Shown here: positions 33,950 to 46,161 of the stretch, piece after piece
Numbering within the stretch: the first letter of the stretch is position 1
How the letters are laid out: every line of letters begins with the position of its first letter
Assembly (NCBI GenBank): GCA_946800325.1
Contig: OX326960.1
Span: forward strand, 52,013,355-52,077,354
DNA from: Luzula sylvatica
Taxonomy: Eukaryota > Streptophyta > Magnoliopsida > Poales > Juncaceae
DNA length: 64,000 nucleotides
Direction: 5' to 3'
The notes under the pieces: model-generated
Databases searched by the model: none
What the model was told of the DNA's origin: nothing
Seen by the model: the letters and a program-made list of their open reading frames with translations, nothing else
Position numbers and translations under genes: made by a program

Positions 33950-34526
33950 GAAGGGTTGTTCGCTCACATCCTTCTCTTCTCCGGTGTCACGTTGGTGACT
34001 ATCTTGTGTGTCTCATACCACACGTCTCCCACCATTTGGACTCCGATCACGTCTCCGGTTTAATCACAACTAAGAGCCACAAGTGTCGATCCTCTACTCG
34101 TATCCATCGTGAGTCGTAGCACCTCGGTCGTAAATGCACCGGCCTAGACGATGCACCGGCGAACATGCTTGAACTCGTTTGATTCTCTAATCCGAGAAAA
34201 TACCTTTTCTTTTTCTCTATTTCTCATCACACACATTCAACTATTGATGGTGTTCTTTCAATATGATTCCATAGAATGGATTAACCAGGAGAGAGAAATT
34301 CATCCTATTTATATGTAATATGATAAGTACAACCAAAAGACACATATTGGACACACCAACCAGTGTGTACTAAAAACTGTCAGAAAACAGCTTTTATATA
34401 TGTTCCGTCATGACGCACCATACAGTCCGTCATGACGCACCAATGCCAATTAGTCTCTGGACATTTCACGCACCCTACCGTCATGACGCACCATCTGGTC
34501 CGTCATGATGCACGGCTGTAAAATCC
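33950..34526 (-). mobile_element. LTR fragment (F), TGAAGG family, minus strand
   Basis: Repeats the middle and upstream part of the adjacent LTR (33178-33740) in the same orientation, starting abruptly at 33950 with gaagggttg. Palindrome pairs with CATG core start at 34403/34425 and 34476/34498. Neither end is a true LTR end, so it is a truncated fragment. It is fused at 34527 to Copia reverse transcriptase sequence. Confidence 0.7.
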
Positions 34527-37500
34527 ATGAATTGGGTCTATCCCTAATGATCTCCATTCCGAGAATCTTCTTGGCAGCACCCAAATCTTTCATATCAAAT
34601 TCAGAACTCAACTGGCTCTTAACTAGGGGTGTACACAACATTCTCCAACCCACCCAACCCGCCCAACCCAACCCGGACCGACCCGTTTTTGCGGGTTTCG
34701 AAATTGTTGAGTCGGGACCCGGACCGACCCGGACCGACCCGTTTTTTGTGGGTCGGGTTACGGATTAGAAATTAAAAATCCGGATTAACCCAACCCGACC
34801 CATAGACTATCAAATTTTCATTTAATTAGGGAAAACTTATTCATATTTCTAATAACTTAAAAATTAATTATCACATTTATTTTCTACATTAGTTTTAACA
34901 TAAAAACCCTTTTTTTATTTCAGTCACGTTGGAAGCAAATGAAGTCGCAATAAACAAACCAACAACATAAAAACTTCTTCATGGGACATAAAACAGAAAA
35001 GAATGTGGCGATTTCTTCACGGGACAACCGAGATCTTTCACACGAGTGGAATGTGGAGATTTATTTTGCAACAATTTCTTTTTAATATTCATAGTTTACT
35101 ACAAATTTAAGAATTCCAATTTACTTAATTAATGTTACATTATATGATTCAAGTACAAGTGGTATCATCGAATTGGGTGTTTGTTATATTATATGGTTTA
35201 ATTAATTAAGATTTATTTTTCAATTGTGATTCATGTGTTTGTTAAAATAATTGTGATGATTTGATAAAAAAATATAGTTCTTATTGAATATTTTTTTTGA
35301 AACATATGAATAATTGAATACATATCTCTATAGTATATACTCGGCAAAAAAAACCCGGCTAACCCGCCCAACCCGGTTATGTTGGGTTTCGAAATTTTTA
35401 TATGTATCATGGGTTGGGTTGGGTTGGAAAAATGGAAACCCGTTATACGTGGGTTGGGTTATAGTTTCGATAAGAACCCGCCCATGAAAGAGTCAAACTT
35501 CTTGTACCACTGCCTCGGTGACTCCTTCAAGCGATATACTGACTTCTTCAACAAGCATACTTGATTCTCCTTTCCAACTACCTCATAACCTTCAGGTTGT
35601 TGCATATAAATACTCTCGTCTAAATCACCATGCAAGAACGCAGTTTTCACATCTAACTGCTTTAACTCCAAATTTCCCATAGAAACCAAAGAAAGCAAAA
35701 CTCGGATAAAAGTATGCTTAACCACTGTGAGAGAACCTCATTAAAATCCACGCCTTCAACTTGACTATATCCTTTAGTCCCTAATCACGCCTTGTAACGG
35801 ATACCGACGGTGTCATCTTTCTTCTTAAACACCCACTTGCAGCCAACCACTTTCTTCCCTTTAGGTGGCTCGACGAGTATTCAAGTTGCATTCTTCTGGA
35901 GAGATTTGATCTCCTCCTCCATGGCAGCGTTCCACTTTGGCGCCTCACGTGAAGCAATTGCCTCCTTGTAGCTCGATGGCTCGCCAAACTCCACCTCTTC
36001 GCCCACCGCCAAACAATAGGCAAAATATGAATACCCATATCTCGTAGGTGGTTTAATCTGCCTCCTGACAAGGTCTCTTGCCAGATCATACGGTTGTTCC
36101 TTCTCTTCACTTACCTCACTTGACTCGTCATCGTCACTATGAGGATTATCATCATGCCCCAAATCTGGTTGAGTCTCTCCACCATGTTGATTGGGAATTT
36201 CGAACTCCACCTTCTCCTGGACCGTCTCATCCTCCTTAGTGCTCGTCTCGGGAGTTTGCTCTTTTGCTTGTAACATGACCGATTCATCAAAGGTCAAATC
36301 CCTCGAAATGATGAGTTTAGGAGACATCAAATATGTACACCATAAGAGGTACCCTTTCACACCAGAATCATACCCAAGAAAAATGCATTTCTTAGCCCTA
36401 GGTTCGAGTTTTCTATTATTTGTGTGTGCATATGCGGGACATCCTAACACACGCAAATTTGAGTAATATGCTGGTTTGCCTGACCAGACTTCTTCGGGTG
36501 TCTTGCATTCGATGGATGTATTCGGAGAGCAATTGACCAACCAGCAAGCAGTATTAATGACTCTGTCCGGAACTCCTTGCCCAAACTCACATTGAAAAGC
36601 ATGCATCGCACCTTCTCAAGTAGCGTCCGATTCATTCGTTTGGCCACACCATTTTGTTGTGGAGTACCAACAACTGTTCGATGACGAACAATTCTTTCAT
36701 TTTTGTAAAACCATTGAAGTTCTTGTTGCAAAATTCTAGATCGTTATCGGTCGTCAACCGCTTAATATTCTTACCGGTTTAGTTCTCCACAAGAGTCTTT
36801 CATTGCTTAAAGGTCACAAATACTTCGCTTTTTTCCTTCGAGAAATAGATCCAAACTTTTCACGAAAAATCATCGATAAAAGAGAGCATGTAGCGAGAAT
36901 CATTACCCATTGAAGGCTCGCGAGAGGGTCCCCAAAAATCCGAGCGGATGTAGTCCAACGTTCCTTTTGTGCATTGAACCGCGGTGCTAAAACCGAGTCA
37001 CTTTTGCTTGCCAAACACGCAATCTTCATAGAACTCCAATTTGTCGGTACTTTGGCCATACGATAGACCTCTCTTGCTCAAGATTGTCATACCACGCTCA
37101 CTCATATGGCCCGAAACGGTGCAACTTTCAAGAAAGTATAATGTACCGACTCGTTTCGCCTTCATCAATGTGTGAGCTCCTCTAGAAATCTTTAGAACTC
37201 CACCTTCACTTTGAAACTTGCAACCAATATCTTCAAGCGCACCTAAAGAGATCAGATTCTTCTTGAGGTCCGGAATGTGCTTCACACCCGTCAAAGTACG
37301 AACGATCCCGTCATGCATCTTGATCTTCACCGTGCCAACTCCAGGAACCTTGCATAGATGATCGTTGTCCAAGAGGATCCCTCTACTACTCGACTCGTAC
37401 GTGGTAAACCAGTCTCGATTTGGGGTCATATGCAGAGAAGCCCCTGTATCCATAACTCAATTCTTCTCAAATTTCTCCTCCCCGTCCGCCTTTACACCTT

Positions 37501-37610
37501 TATTCGACAAAATCGTCATCATCCGTACTTGCCAAAACGCAAAACTTGTCGTGTCATCATACTTCTCAATGTCAAATTTGGTCGATATAACCGCATTCGA
37601 ATTCATAGTA
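34527..37610 (-). pseudogene. Tnt1-like Copia gag-pol remnant (element G)
   Basis: Minus-strand pieces in the right order. Gag N-terminus: MNSNAVISTKFDIEKY at 37610, fused to protease after a large deletion. Protease and pre-integrase: MDTGASLHMTPNRDWF at 37453 to 36998. Integrase core: HRTVVGTPQQNGVAKRMNRT, 36731-36444, then PEEVWSGKPAYYSNLRVLGC. Reverse transcriptase start: MEEEIKSLQKN and VVGCKWVFKKK around 35880-35820, then LKQLDVKTAFLHGDL and VYRLKESPRQWYKKFDSFM to 35486. Reverse transcriptase later part: LKSQLSSEFDMKDLGAAKKI, 34620-34530. The polymerase YVDD motif is missing where a foreign element sits, and RNase H is lost. There are several frameshifts and stops. Confidence 0.85.
34624..35484. 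mobile_element. Insertion in reverse transcriptase, hAT-like with GGGTTGGG repeats
   Basis: The left edge begins TAGGGGTGTACACAAC at 34624, a plant hAT-type terminus. Both flanks are rich in inverted CCAACCC/GGGTTGGG repeats (34650-34760 and 35355-35462). The right terminus is not clear and no 8-bp duplication was found, and about 50 codons of the host reverse transcriptase are missing, so deletion accompanied or followed insertion. Confidence 0.5.
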
Positions 37611-37662
37611 ACACAACCTTAAACACGCAATTTACTAAAGCAACAAAGTACTGATATGCCTC

Positions 37663-37674
37663 GCTCTAATACCA
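37663..37674 (-). promoter_or_regulatory. Primer binding site of element G
   Basis: Minus strand TGGTATTAGAGC, one change from the initiator tRNA-Met match, directly inside the LTR. Confidence 0.7.
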
Positions 37675-37677
37675 ATT

Positions 37678-39112
37678 TGTTAAGGTAAAGTGCGGTAAGG
37701 GTAACTAATGGAATATATATTGGATGTAGACAATGTTGTTTAATTAAGACCTAGACGGGGGTGAATAGCTAATCCTACGGTCTAATTTTCGATAATGGTA
37801 TACAATTTTAGTTTATATGCGCGGAAGCTTAAATAATAGAGAATAAAGAGAACGATACCAAAAACAAATAACACAAGATATTTGTTTACGGAGTTCGGTA
37901 GGTGGTTGTTTTGTAGCTTTAACTCACCGTCTACTTGCTCAATTGACCGATTCGATTGATTGCAAGTACCTACGTCTCCGGGGATGCCTTACGCCTTTTC
38001 GGCTTTCGATTGAATTCCCGTATCAACTCTTACAAGGTTTGCCTAGATCGATTTACACGATTCTATTGATCTATGGCGGGTTTTACAAATAGTAACTAGC
38101 CTATTACAAAACTCTACTAAAAAACTAGTCGTGATCGGTCACGCAAGTTGGAAATTTTTTAGTAGAAGGAAAAGAAGTAGATCTAAGGTTGAGAAGATTT
38201 ATCAAGCTCTTGATCAAGGCTAGGTTTTCTCTCTTTTAATATGGGAAATGATTTTGCTTTGGATGAGAGAAAAATTCTCAAAGGGGTCATATTTATAGAA
38301 CACATAATTCCCCTTTGAAAAACAACTTTAGTATATAGCTCGTTCGAACGAACTGAATGGTCCCCTTTGAAGTGTACAATTATTCAAAGCTCGTGATGGT
38401 TCGTTCGAACGCACTTGAGGTTCGTTCGAACTGATGGTTCATTCTGAACTTATCATAGCGGTTCATTCGAACGTACATGGTGGTTCGTTCGAACAAACTG
38501 CAAAGTTTATTTATAGTGAAATAAACAAGTGTTGTCACAGGAGGTTCACGTTCGAACGAACATAGTGGTTCGTTCGAACGAACTATAATGCTTTATTTGT
38601 GGTGAGTTAATCAAGAGTCATTACAGTAGGAGTCCGTTCGAACGCACGTCATTGTTCGTTCGAACGAACTGCATTGTTCATTTATAGTGAAACGAACACG
38701 TGTTAACCATTGAGTGGTTCGTTCGAACGCATTGAGGTTCGTTCGCTCTGATTTCTAATTTTTGCCATATTTCATTTGATTTGAATAATTATTTAGATCT
38801 TGATAATTCTAATATGTGTCTAGGATTATATATGGTTTATCTTTGGTGATTTCCCAACTTACGAAAGTCTTCGACGTCTTGACTTGATAGTGCATTTTCG
38901 ATGTCTTCTTCTTGAGCGTCTTGACTTCTTCAATGTCTTGATAGTCTTTGTCTTCGTTTGTGATGCTCGTCTTCATCATTTTATGTATGTTGTTTTCTTT
39001 TTATCCATTTAGCGGTGTATACCTATATCTCTACAATTTGTACTTACACAAAATGATTAGTAGTATCGATATTGTTTTGAAATAATCAAATCATAGAAAT
39101 TTTGAATCAACA
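37678..39112 (-). mobile_element. 5' LTR of element G, same family as element B
   Basis: On the minus strand it runs TGTTGATTCAAAATTTC (39112) to CCTTAACA (37678), 1435 bp. Its start and its U5 part follow the LTR of element B closely in order and wording (gattatttcaaaaca; the acctacgtctccgg stretch; the ctaccgaac stretch). Palindromes with TCGA core include pairs at 38461/38483, 38546/38568 and 38632/38654, all 22 bp apart, and one pair at 38399/38420. It is more diverged from B than B's LTRs are from each other. Confidence 0.78.
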
Positions 39113-42100
39113 GACAAAAGAGAGAAAGGAAGAAGAAGACTAAAAATATATCTTTTTACTAAATGAATTCTTAATGCTTGGTTTGACTTATAAATGATCA
39201 CAACCCTTTCTTTTATAGTCTAAGAAAGGGTATTCATACATGCATAAAAAAAATTGAAAGATAACTATTATACATGCATCATTATTTAATGCATACATAT
39301 TCACATGAGTCATTCATGAATCTAAAAGGATTAATCTAGATTATGAGATTATGGAGACATTTGTAACATATATGATTAAATATGATCAATATTTCTGATC
39401 ATGTTTGCAAAATATAATTTTCATTATTATTATTTATTAATTAAATGCGAGTGCACGTCTCGAACCTGCTTCGCATTTTCAAAAAACAATTATACATAGC
39501 AAAATCTTTTAATATAAGAAAATGTCTTTTCTGCACTTAATTTATTTTAATATTATCAACACAATGATAAAATTATATTAAATCATTCCGAAACAGAGTG
39601 AGGATATGCTCTAATGGCTCTCTAATTTAATTTGACCAAGATATTAGAACTTCAATTATGATTTAACACTAGAAAATTCAAAGATAAACATGATATATGT
39701 GATCTGGCTACAAATTCACAGAAAGCACAAAGAATCGAGACAAAACTTTTGCAATTCATTTCGGCAGTCAAAATCACCATCAAGTTCAAGCCAATGTTTT
39801 GAATTTTGTCTTGTTCTTCATACACACAACACAAACACTACTACAAAGAAATTCACACAAAGACAATTTTTTGTGTAAAAAAGGAGAGATAATTGCGAGT
39901 AAAAGAAGAAAGAGTATGGGACTTCTGATTCTTTTTTTAACCTTTTTATCTCTATCTTTCAATATTTTTGGCCTCACGTGAGGGTGAAGACACTGGCACG
40001 TGCCCCCACTAGGTCGACAAACACGAGTGGTGGGTTATCTCTGTACATCATGCAGATCGATCGCATAAAGTGGCTCCCTCTTCAGTCTTCGTCTTCGTCT
40101 TCATAATCCATGCATATCTAGTCTTATTTACTTCAAATTTGATATAATTTTCTTGTTTTACATATGTAAGTTCGTATTATTTTCTTATTTTAGGCAATCA
40201 TTCAATAGGAAGCTAGGTTATGGTGAAGAAATGATCGAATAATCCGTGAATGTGATTTTGCAAATAATTTGGAATCACCACCTTTGTACGTACATAGAAG
40301 CCAGCCATGCAAAGACAAAACGAGCATACGTACACGTGGCAAACTAGAGAGCTACTTTTTCTCAATAGGACGCAAAGTGGGCTCGTTTCTATAGGATTTT
40401 GAGCTGGCAATTCAGACAAATGTGCCCCATTTTAACAGGGTCTAGTAGGCCCAAAAACTTCTCTCGATCGATCTAAAGCATTAAGCATCTATCTCCCATC
40501 CATCAGAATGCCGATAAATACATTCTAAACCTTGCTATTTGGATCTTCCTAAGATAAACTTACACATCCTCTTCATTCATACAAAACTATGGAGATCTTC
40601 TTTCTTCCTTTTTTCTTCTCAAAATTGAGGTCCAAATATTTCCATTTGTCGAAGTAAATTGAGACGAAGAACACAATACAACACATAAACATAATAATGA
40701 TATAAATTAGGCAAATATGGATCGGGACCGTTCATTGATAAATATGGGCACAACCACCTCTAAATGCCGGTTGACCTCTGCCATCGATCGATCGATCGAT
40801 CTGATTGGGATGTTAATTTTGGAATCTTTTGGTTATCTTGATCCAAAAATTTTATACTCTCACAGATTTGTAATAGCACTAACACTAACATAACACTAGC
40901 GTACTTGACATATACATGAAAATGATGAAATGAAATCAAGTTAGTGGGTTCCGAATTGGGACCATCACCACTCTAACACTGCCCATGGTCCCATAATGGC
41001 CAAATACCAAACCCTAATAAATGGTTGTACGTGTGTGTATAAGAATCTGACACTGTCGTATTCTTCAGGGTTAGATCATGCATTCATTCATGCTAGCTAC
41101 CTTTAAGTCGCCATGAAACAAATCTGGCCTCCAAATTTGCATTCCATATATACATCTTGATTTAGTATTTTTGACTGAGTGATAAATAAATAAATAAAAA
41201 AGTAAATACGAGAATGACAATAGAGTTTCAACTAATTATGAATGTGTCTACAGGGGATTTATGGTAAATGGAAAACGAAAGGGGTGATTAAGACCAATTT
41301 ACAAAAGGCTCGTAGCTAAAAACAGATTTATATACAGTGATACATAAACATAGTTGCTTTGTGGGTCTGATTGTTACAAAATATAATTGCATGGAAATGT
41401 ACTTACGTATATGTCTGTTTTGCATGTGGGGCTAATCTCAATTTATGCACTAATTGTAAAAAAAAAAAAAAATCTAAAAAAAAGATTATCTAAATGAATT
41501 AAGTATTCGTTTATATAATATACGAATTAATTTAATGCTTGTAAAAGAAAGGAAGGCTTTAATTTCATACAACATGCCGACCATTTCCAAATCCGAATTG
41601 TCTCGACCCGTTTACTTTCAATCAGTGTCAATTTCCATTTCCAAAGCAAGCTAAAAATACACAAATCATACAAGACAGATTAATGTCTATATAATCTGAA
41701 ACAAGTGGGTCTATTATTTTGTATATTATATCCTTGTCTTGATATAGAAAATTAACAGTTAATATGGTAATTTATAATCTCCAATGGTCTATGGGTCGAA
41801 ATTATTTAAGGTTATTAATTGAATGTATTTAAGTAATTGTACTTGAATCTTTTGTGCTCTATTTTTTTAGGGGACACTTTGGTGACATCCTTTTGAGATA
41901 AGCTACCTCTCCCCATGTGCAAGTCCATAGTGGTGGATCATTCCACATGAAAGACAAAAGAAATAATGAAACAAAAAGAGAGCAAAAATAAAGGTTCATC
42001 TTTTTAGAGAGAGAAAGAGGGAGAGGGGTTAGAGTGTCGAAATTAATCAAAAGTTGGGTAAGTGAAATCCCTCGTTACAGAGCGAAAGTTATTCCTATGT

Positions 42101-43090
42101 TTGAGAGAGACAAGTAAAGTTGGCCTTGCATAATATACACAACTTTGTTGTCTTTTTAAGTGGAACCAGAGTTTAGACTTTTCTACACTAATGGAGATTT
42201 TCTTAAATATCAAAAATGTCAACCATTAATACTTTTTAATATAATTATTCAATGTTAGTAAATGGTTTTTCTTTTTTCTTTTTTCTTTTTGTTTCGTTTT
42301 GTTTGCATGGAAATAGTATGTATTAGTTTTATTATATCCATTATAACATATTAGTCCAATTATACTAAAGATAAATAGACTAGTAGTATAATACTATTCA
42401 ATACTATATGTTAAATCGCCTAATTTGCTATAGCATGTGTGTTGTAAAGGCTTCTTTTTTTTCAAAAGGAATTGTGTGACCACAAAGCCTAAAAGCAATC
42501 CATGTGAAGCCATATAACACAAATTATATTCAGTCAAAATAATGGAATCTTTTTTTGTCTCAAATCATTCTTTACAAAAAGAAAATATATACCCACCCCC
42601 TTATGAATTAATCAGAGTATATTACACAATCAAATTTCTAATTTTATGGAATTGTGCCTAAAAGAAATGACCTAAAATGTGTTATATCAGAACAAAAAGA
42701 AAACCATAAAAGCGTTTTGCCATAAAAACTTGGTCGAAACATGTGGTTTGGTTGGAAAAAAGCAAAAGTTTTTTGTTCAATAATAAGTGAAGTTAACTAA
42801 CTAATTATTATTTGCTCAATGTCAAAAAGTTGTATGGTGGCTTTCAATCAATCTCATTCTCACATCTGATATCCCTCATGAGTCATGACTCATGAGGGTT
42901 GTCACCAAATGATTAACTCCCTATAATTCCATTTTGTTAGTAATGACCATTTTGTAGGCCCAAGGCCTAAATACAAAATCATTTGTCCATATAACCAGAA
43001 AGAGAACGAACCATTATTCATTGTACGAGATCAACGGCCCATTAACCCTAATTCTTCTCTCTCAAGTCTCACAATATATGATAGGAATAT
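39113..43090. other. Intergenic, no gene seen
   Basis: AT-rich DNA. I see no gene, no transposon core and no RNA gene. It holds a short (ATCG)n at 40783-40802, a poly-A tract near 41459-41472 and a perfect 26-bp palindrome at 42873-42898. The small open frames have low-complexity translations. Confidence 0.55.
42873..42898. promoter_or_regulatory. Perfect 26-bp palindrome with two TGAGTCA sites
   Basis: CCCTCATGAGTCA followed by its exact reverse complement. Each half contains TGAGTCA, the GCN4/AP-1-type bZIP core. It lies in unique intergenic DNA about 200 bp from the NAA40 duplicate. A regulatory role is inference. Confidence 0.45.
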
Positions 43091-43094
43091 AAGT

Positions 43095-43862
43095 GGAATT
43101 TGTTTAACATAAGAGGAAATGGCAAAAGGAAATCAAAATGGAGTGGAGGATACAAATTTCAGCAGTTCAGTCGAGTCGATGATGACGACACGATATTTTT
43201 CAATAATAAAGTTTGTTTGAATCCTGTGGAGAAATACTCGAACCTACGGACGAAGACCAGCCTGCTAAATTCACCAATGTCTTGTTACTCTCTTTTAATC
43301 GTACGTTTAGTAAAACTAATATTACATTAAATGTTTACAGTTATAAGATTAAGTTCATTATTGTCTGTATTTTTGTGTTGGACAGGAGAGATAAAAAGCA
43401 TGCTTGCAATCCAATTGAAATGGCCTTGATAGAAAGAACGACGAAATAACCATCAGTTAAAGAAGATAATATTAAAGATCATCACCATGTTAATTTCTCT
43501 GTGCTTTGAGTTTTTTTTTTTAGTTTTCTTTGTTTAAGTTTTTATATCTTCTTTTTTATTCTTCAAAATGTAAATAAAGAGTTGTTTGAATTATATAAAC
43601 TAATAATTCTCTATTTTTTCAAAATCAATTTTGTAAGTATTAAATTCTTAGAGAAGTGCCATTTAATTAAGAGAAGAAAATTGACAGACCTGGTCAAAAA
43701 ATTTATAAGAATGGAATTAGAAAGCATTTGAAATTCAATCTCGAAATTTTTGAACCAATAAATAATAATGCAAACCTCTAATATGGCTTTAGCTTCGGAA
43801 TTCGAATGTTTTGCAATAAATCTCATAGTTTGTATCAGCTCCAATAAGTTAAATAAAAAACC
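43095..43862 (-). pseudogene. Broken duplicate of the NAA40 3' end
   Basis: Follows 45500-46240 block by block, diverged. The copy of the last recognised NAA40 exon lies at about 43785-43850 and reads YEIYCKTFE on the minus strand, then runs into a stop after one extra base. The matching exon at 46230-46162 reads YEIYCKTFDSEAKAILE. The flanking downstream noncoding DNA is also duplicated. Confidence 0.65.
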
Positions 43863-44085
43863 TACAAATCGTACTTCTTTTCGCGGGGAATGTCGCGCAA
43901 CAAATGAGAAAAAAGATAAGAGATTTATATCATTACTCTTATCTTTAACCTTCCATCTGATTTTTCTTTCCGACCAAACTACCTACATAATTTATTTTTA
44001 TGATTGTATTTATTAAACATAAACTAATAAACAAATAATATTTTGCGATATAATATTTCCTAATATTTTTTTTGATAATAAATGG

Positions 44086-44215
44086 AGAAGACTCATATAT
44101 CCTCCATCCATTTATGTCAATGGGGACCGAACCCACAACCTCTCACAACACATGGATAGAGGTTGTAGAGGTTGTGGGTTCGAATTCCGGCGGCATCAAT
44201 ATAAAAAAAAAGAAA
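44086..44215. mobile_element. SINE-like copy, inverted head-to-head
   Basis: Two box B-like halves face each other: on the minus strand GGTTGTGGGTTCGGTCCCC (around 44147-44129) and on the plus strand GGTTGTGGGTTCGAATTCC (around 44170). The wording matches the copies at 7986-8230. An A-rich tail follows on the plus strand. Confidence 0.5.
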
Positions 44216-45057
44216 CCTATAATGGCCATGATTCTTGGCTTAGGATTCTCTTCAAAAAAAAAATATATATATATATATATAAGAATATTGTCTTATATAT
44301 TCTCTCCAAATTCTCTCTTTCGTTTCACTTCTTTGATCTAATATATTCGAGGTCTCGACACATTGTCAAACCTCCTTCAAAAAAAAAAAATTTCCTAATA
44401 TTATATTATTATATTTTTATACTATTTAACGATTTTTGACTTTGTATAAAATATTATTGTATGTAGTATTGTTTAATACAAAATTATTATTTTATTTAAT
44501 ATAAATCATAAAAATAAAATTATGTAACGTAAAATATTATCCAACTACAATTCAAGAAATATTACGTTGTAAAATATTTTATTTATTTATTTATTTATTT
44601 ATTTAAATTCAATAAAAGAACTTATAAAAAATAAACGCAAAATTACGTTTTTAAGTAAATCATAGTATGTTTTAAAATATTGTTCACTTCATAATTCATA
44701 TAGGAGTAAATATACACATCATCATTTAAAAACATGATAGAAGTGACCTCATATTTAATGTGATTGTATGAGATTTCATACGTATCTATGACAACTCCAT
44801 CATGCTACGGTATCCTGCTGCGTAGCATCCCTCTTCATATAATGACTTTTTTTGTTGTTTATGTTTGTTAAAGTAACTTTTCAGAGGGTGCATATTATCA
44901 TTCTCTCCATTTGATAATTCCATTTTATGCGTCCATTCTCCTTCCACAGCTACTTCCCTCATCCTAATCCCAAACCAAGGGCAGAGAAAATTTACATTCG
45001 GTTTTATTTCGACTGGCTTCGAAAAGATATCAAATCAATAATACAAACTTTAACCAA
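44216..45057. other. Intergenic, no gene seen
   Basis: AT-rich. Contains (AT)n at about 44262-44281 and an ATTT tetranucleotide run at 44577-44606. Nothing else supported. Confidence 0.6.
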
Positions 45058-45505
45058 TCATATCTCGAAACGTTCAAGAGATCGTCTTCGCGTGAGGCAA
45101 CTCAACTTCAGGATCGTCACATCGTAGGACCCATTCATCTCGACGATGCCATCTGAGCCATCGATCAATACCAACTTCCCAGAGAATCCGCGCAAATAAC
45201 CGCTTGTAATCATGACCTTGTCAAACTTGTCGGGCCGCACCACATCCACCTCGGCCTGACCAACTGTAAGCACATCCCCGTTCCCCGAAGAGCCCATGGC
45301 CACCTTATACGATCCATCCTACCACACAAAATAAAAATCACATTTCATAATTCATGAACTATTAAAATGTCAAAATTCGAGCAACACTTTTCTGACAACG
45401 CTGATTTGATAATCGACATTGACAGAACATCATGGCCGAGCTGGTGGGGTTCCTTGGTTGTAATCATAATTAATTATTGTAAATATTTCAGCAAATGAAT
45501 AAAAT
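45058..45505 (-). pseudogene. Broken duplicate of the SPT5 3' end
   Basis: A partial copy of the last two exons of SPT5 (compare 49757-50480). The final KOW segment is readable ([20 protein letters not shown], then SGKLVLIDGSDGIVEMNGS) but the C-terminal end has diverged. The preceding exon is reduced to its two edges by an internal deletion joining the part near 45425 directly to the intron side. It is too short to make a protein on its own. Confidence 0.8.
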
Positions 45506-46161
45506 AAGATAACAAAAAGGAAAATGTAGTCGAGGACATAAATTTCAAGAGCCGATAATGATGATGATGACAAAAGATTTTTCGCTAACAGAGTGTGTTT
45601 GAACCTCAATGCCTCGCTTCTCTTTTTTAATCTTCAATTTAATGACGATATTTGAAACTCATGCTTGAAACGCAATCGAAATGACATCAAAATGACATGG
45701 ATCAAAAGATCGAAGAAACCACAACACAAAAACCTTCTATTGAAGAAGATAGTAGTAAAGCTCGAGATTATGACTGTGTTGGTTTCTTCATGTGTTTCAA
45801 ATTTTCTTTTTTTCTTTTTTTCTAATATTGTTTTTAATTCTTCAAAAACATTAAACAAAAATTGAGTTGTTTGAATTAGAGAAACTAATATATCTTGATT
45901 TGTTTTTTTTTAGTTTTATAAGTATCACAATCTTAAAGAACTACCACTAAATTAAGAGAAGAAAATAAACAAATCTGGACAAGAATTACGCAAAAAAATA
46001 CAAAACTCTAAAAGAATCAAATGATTAAATAAGCCAATATTCGAAGACTCCTTACTGCACAACAAATTTCATAAGAATCGAGTTAGAAAATTATTTCAAA
46101 TTCTCTCTTTTTCTAATTTGAAAACTTTTGAATCAATTAAATAATAATGCATATTACATAC

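Noticed and set aside
43100..43449. Possible plus-strand gene opposite the NAA40 duplicate
   Set aside because: Frames at the two duplicated sites (43.1 and 45.5 kb) do not keep a common reading frame, so coding is not supported.
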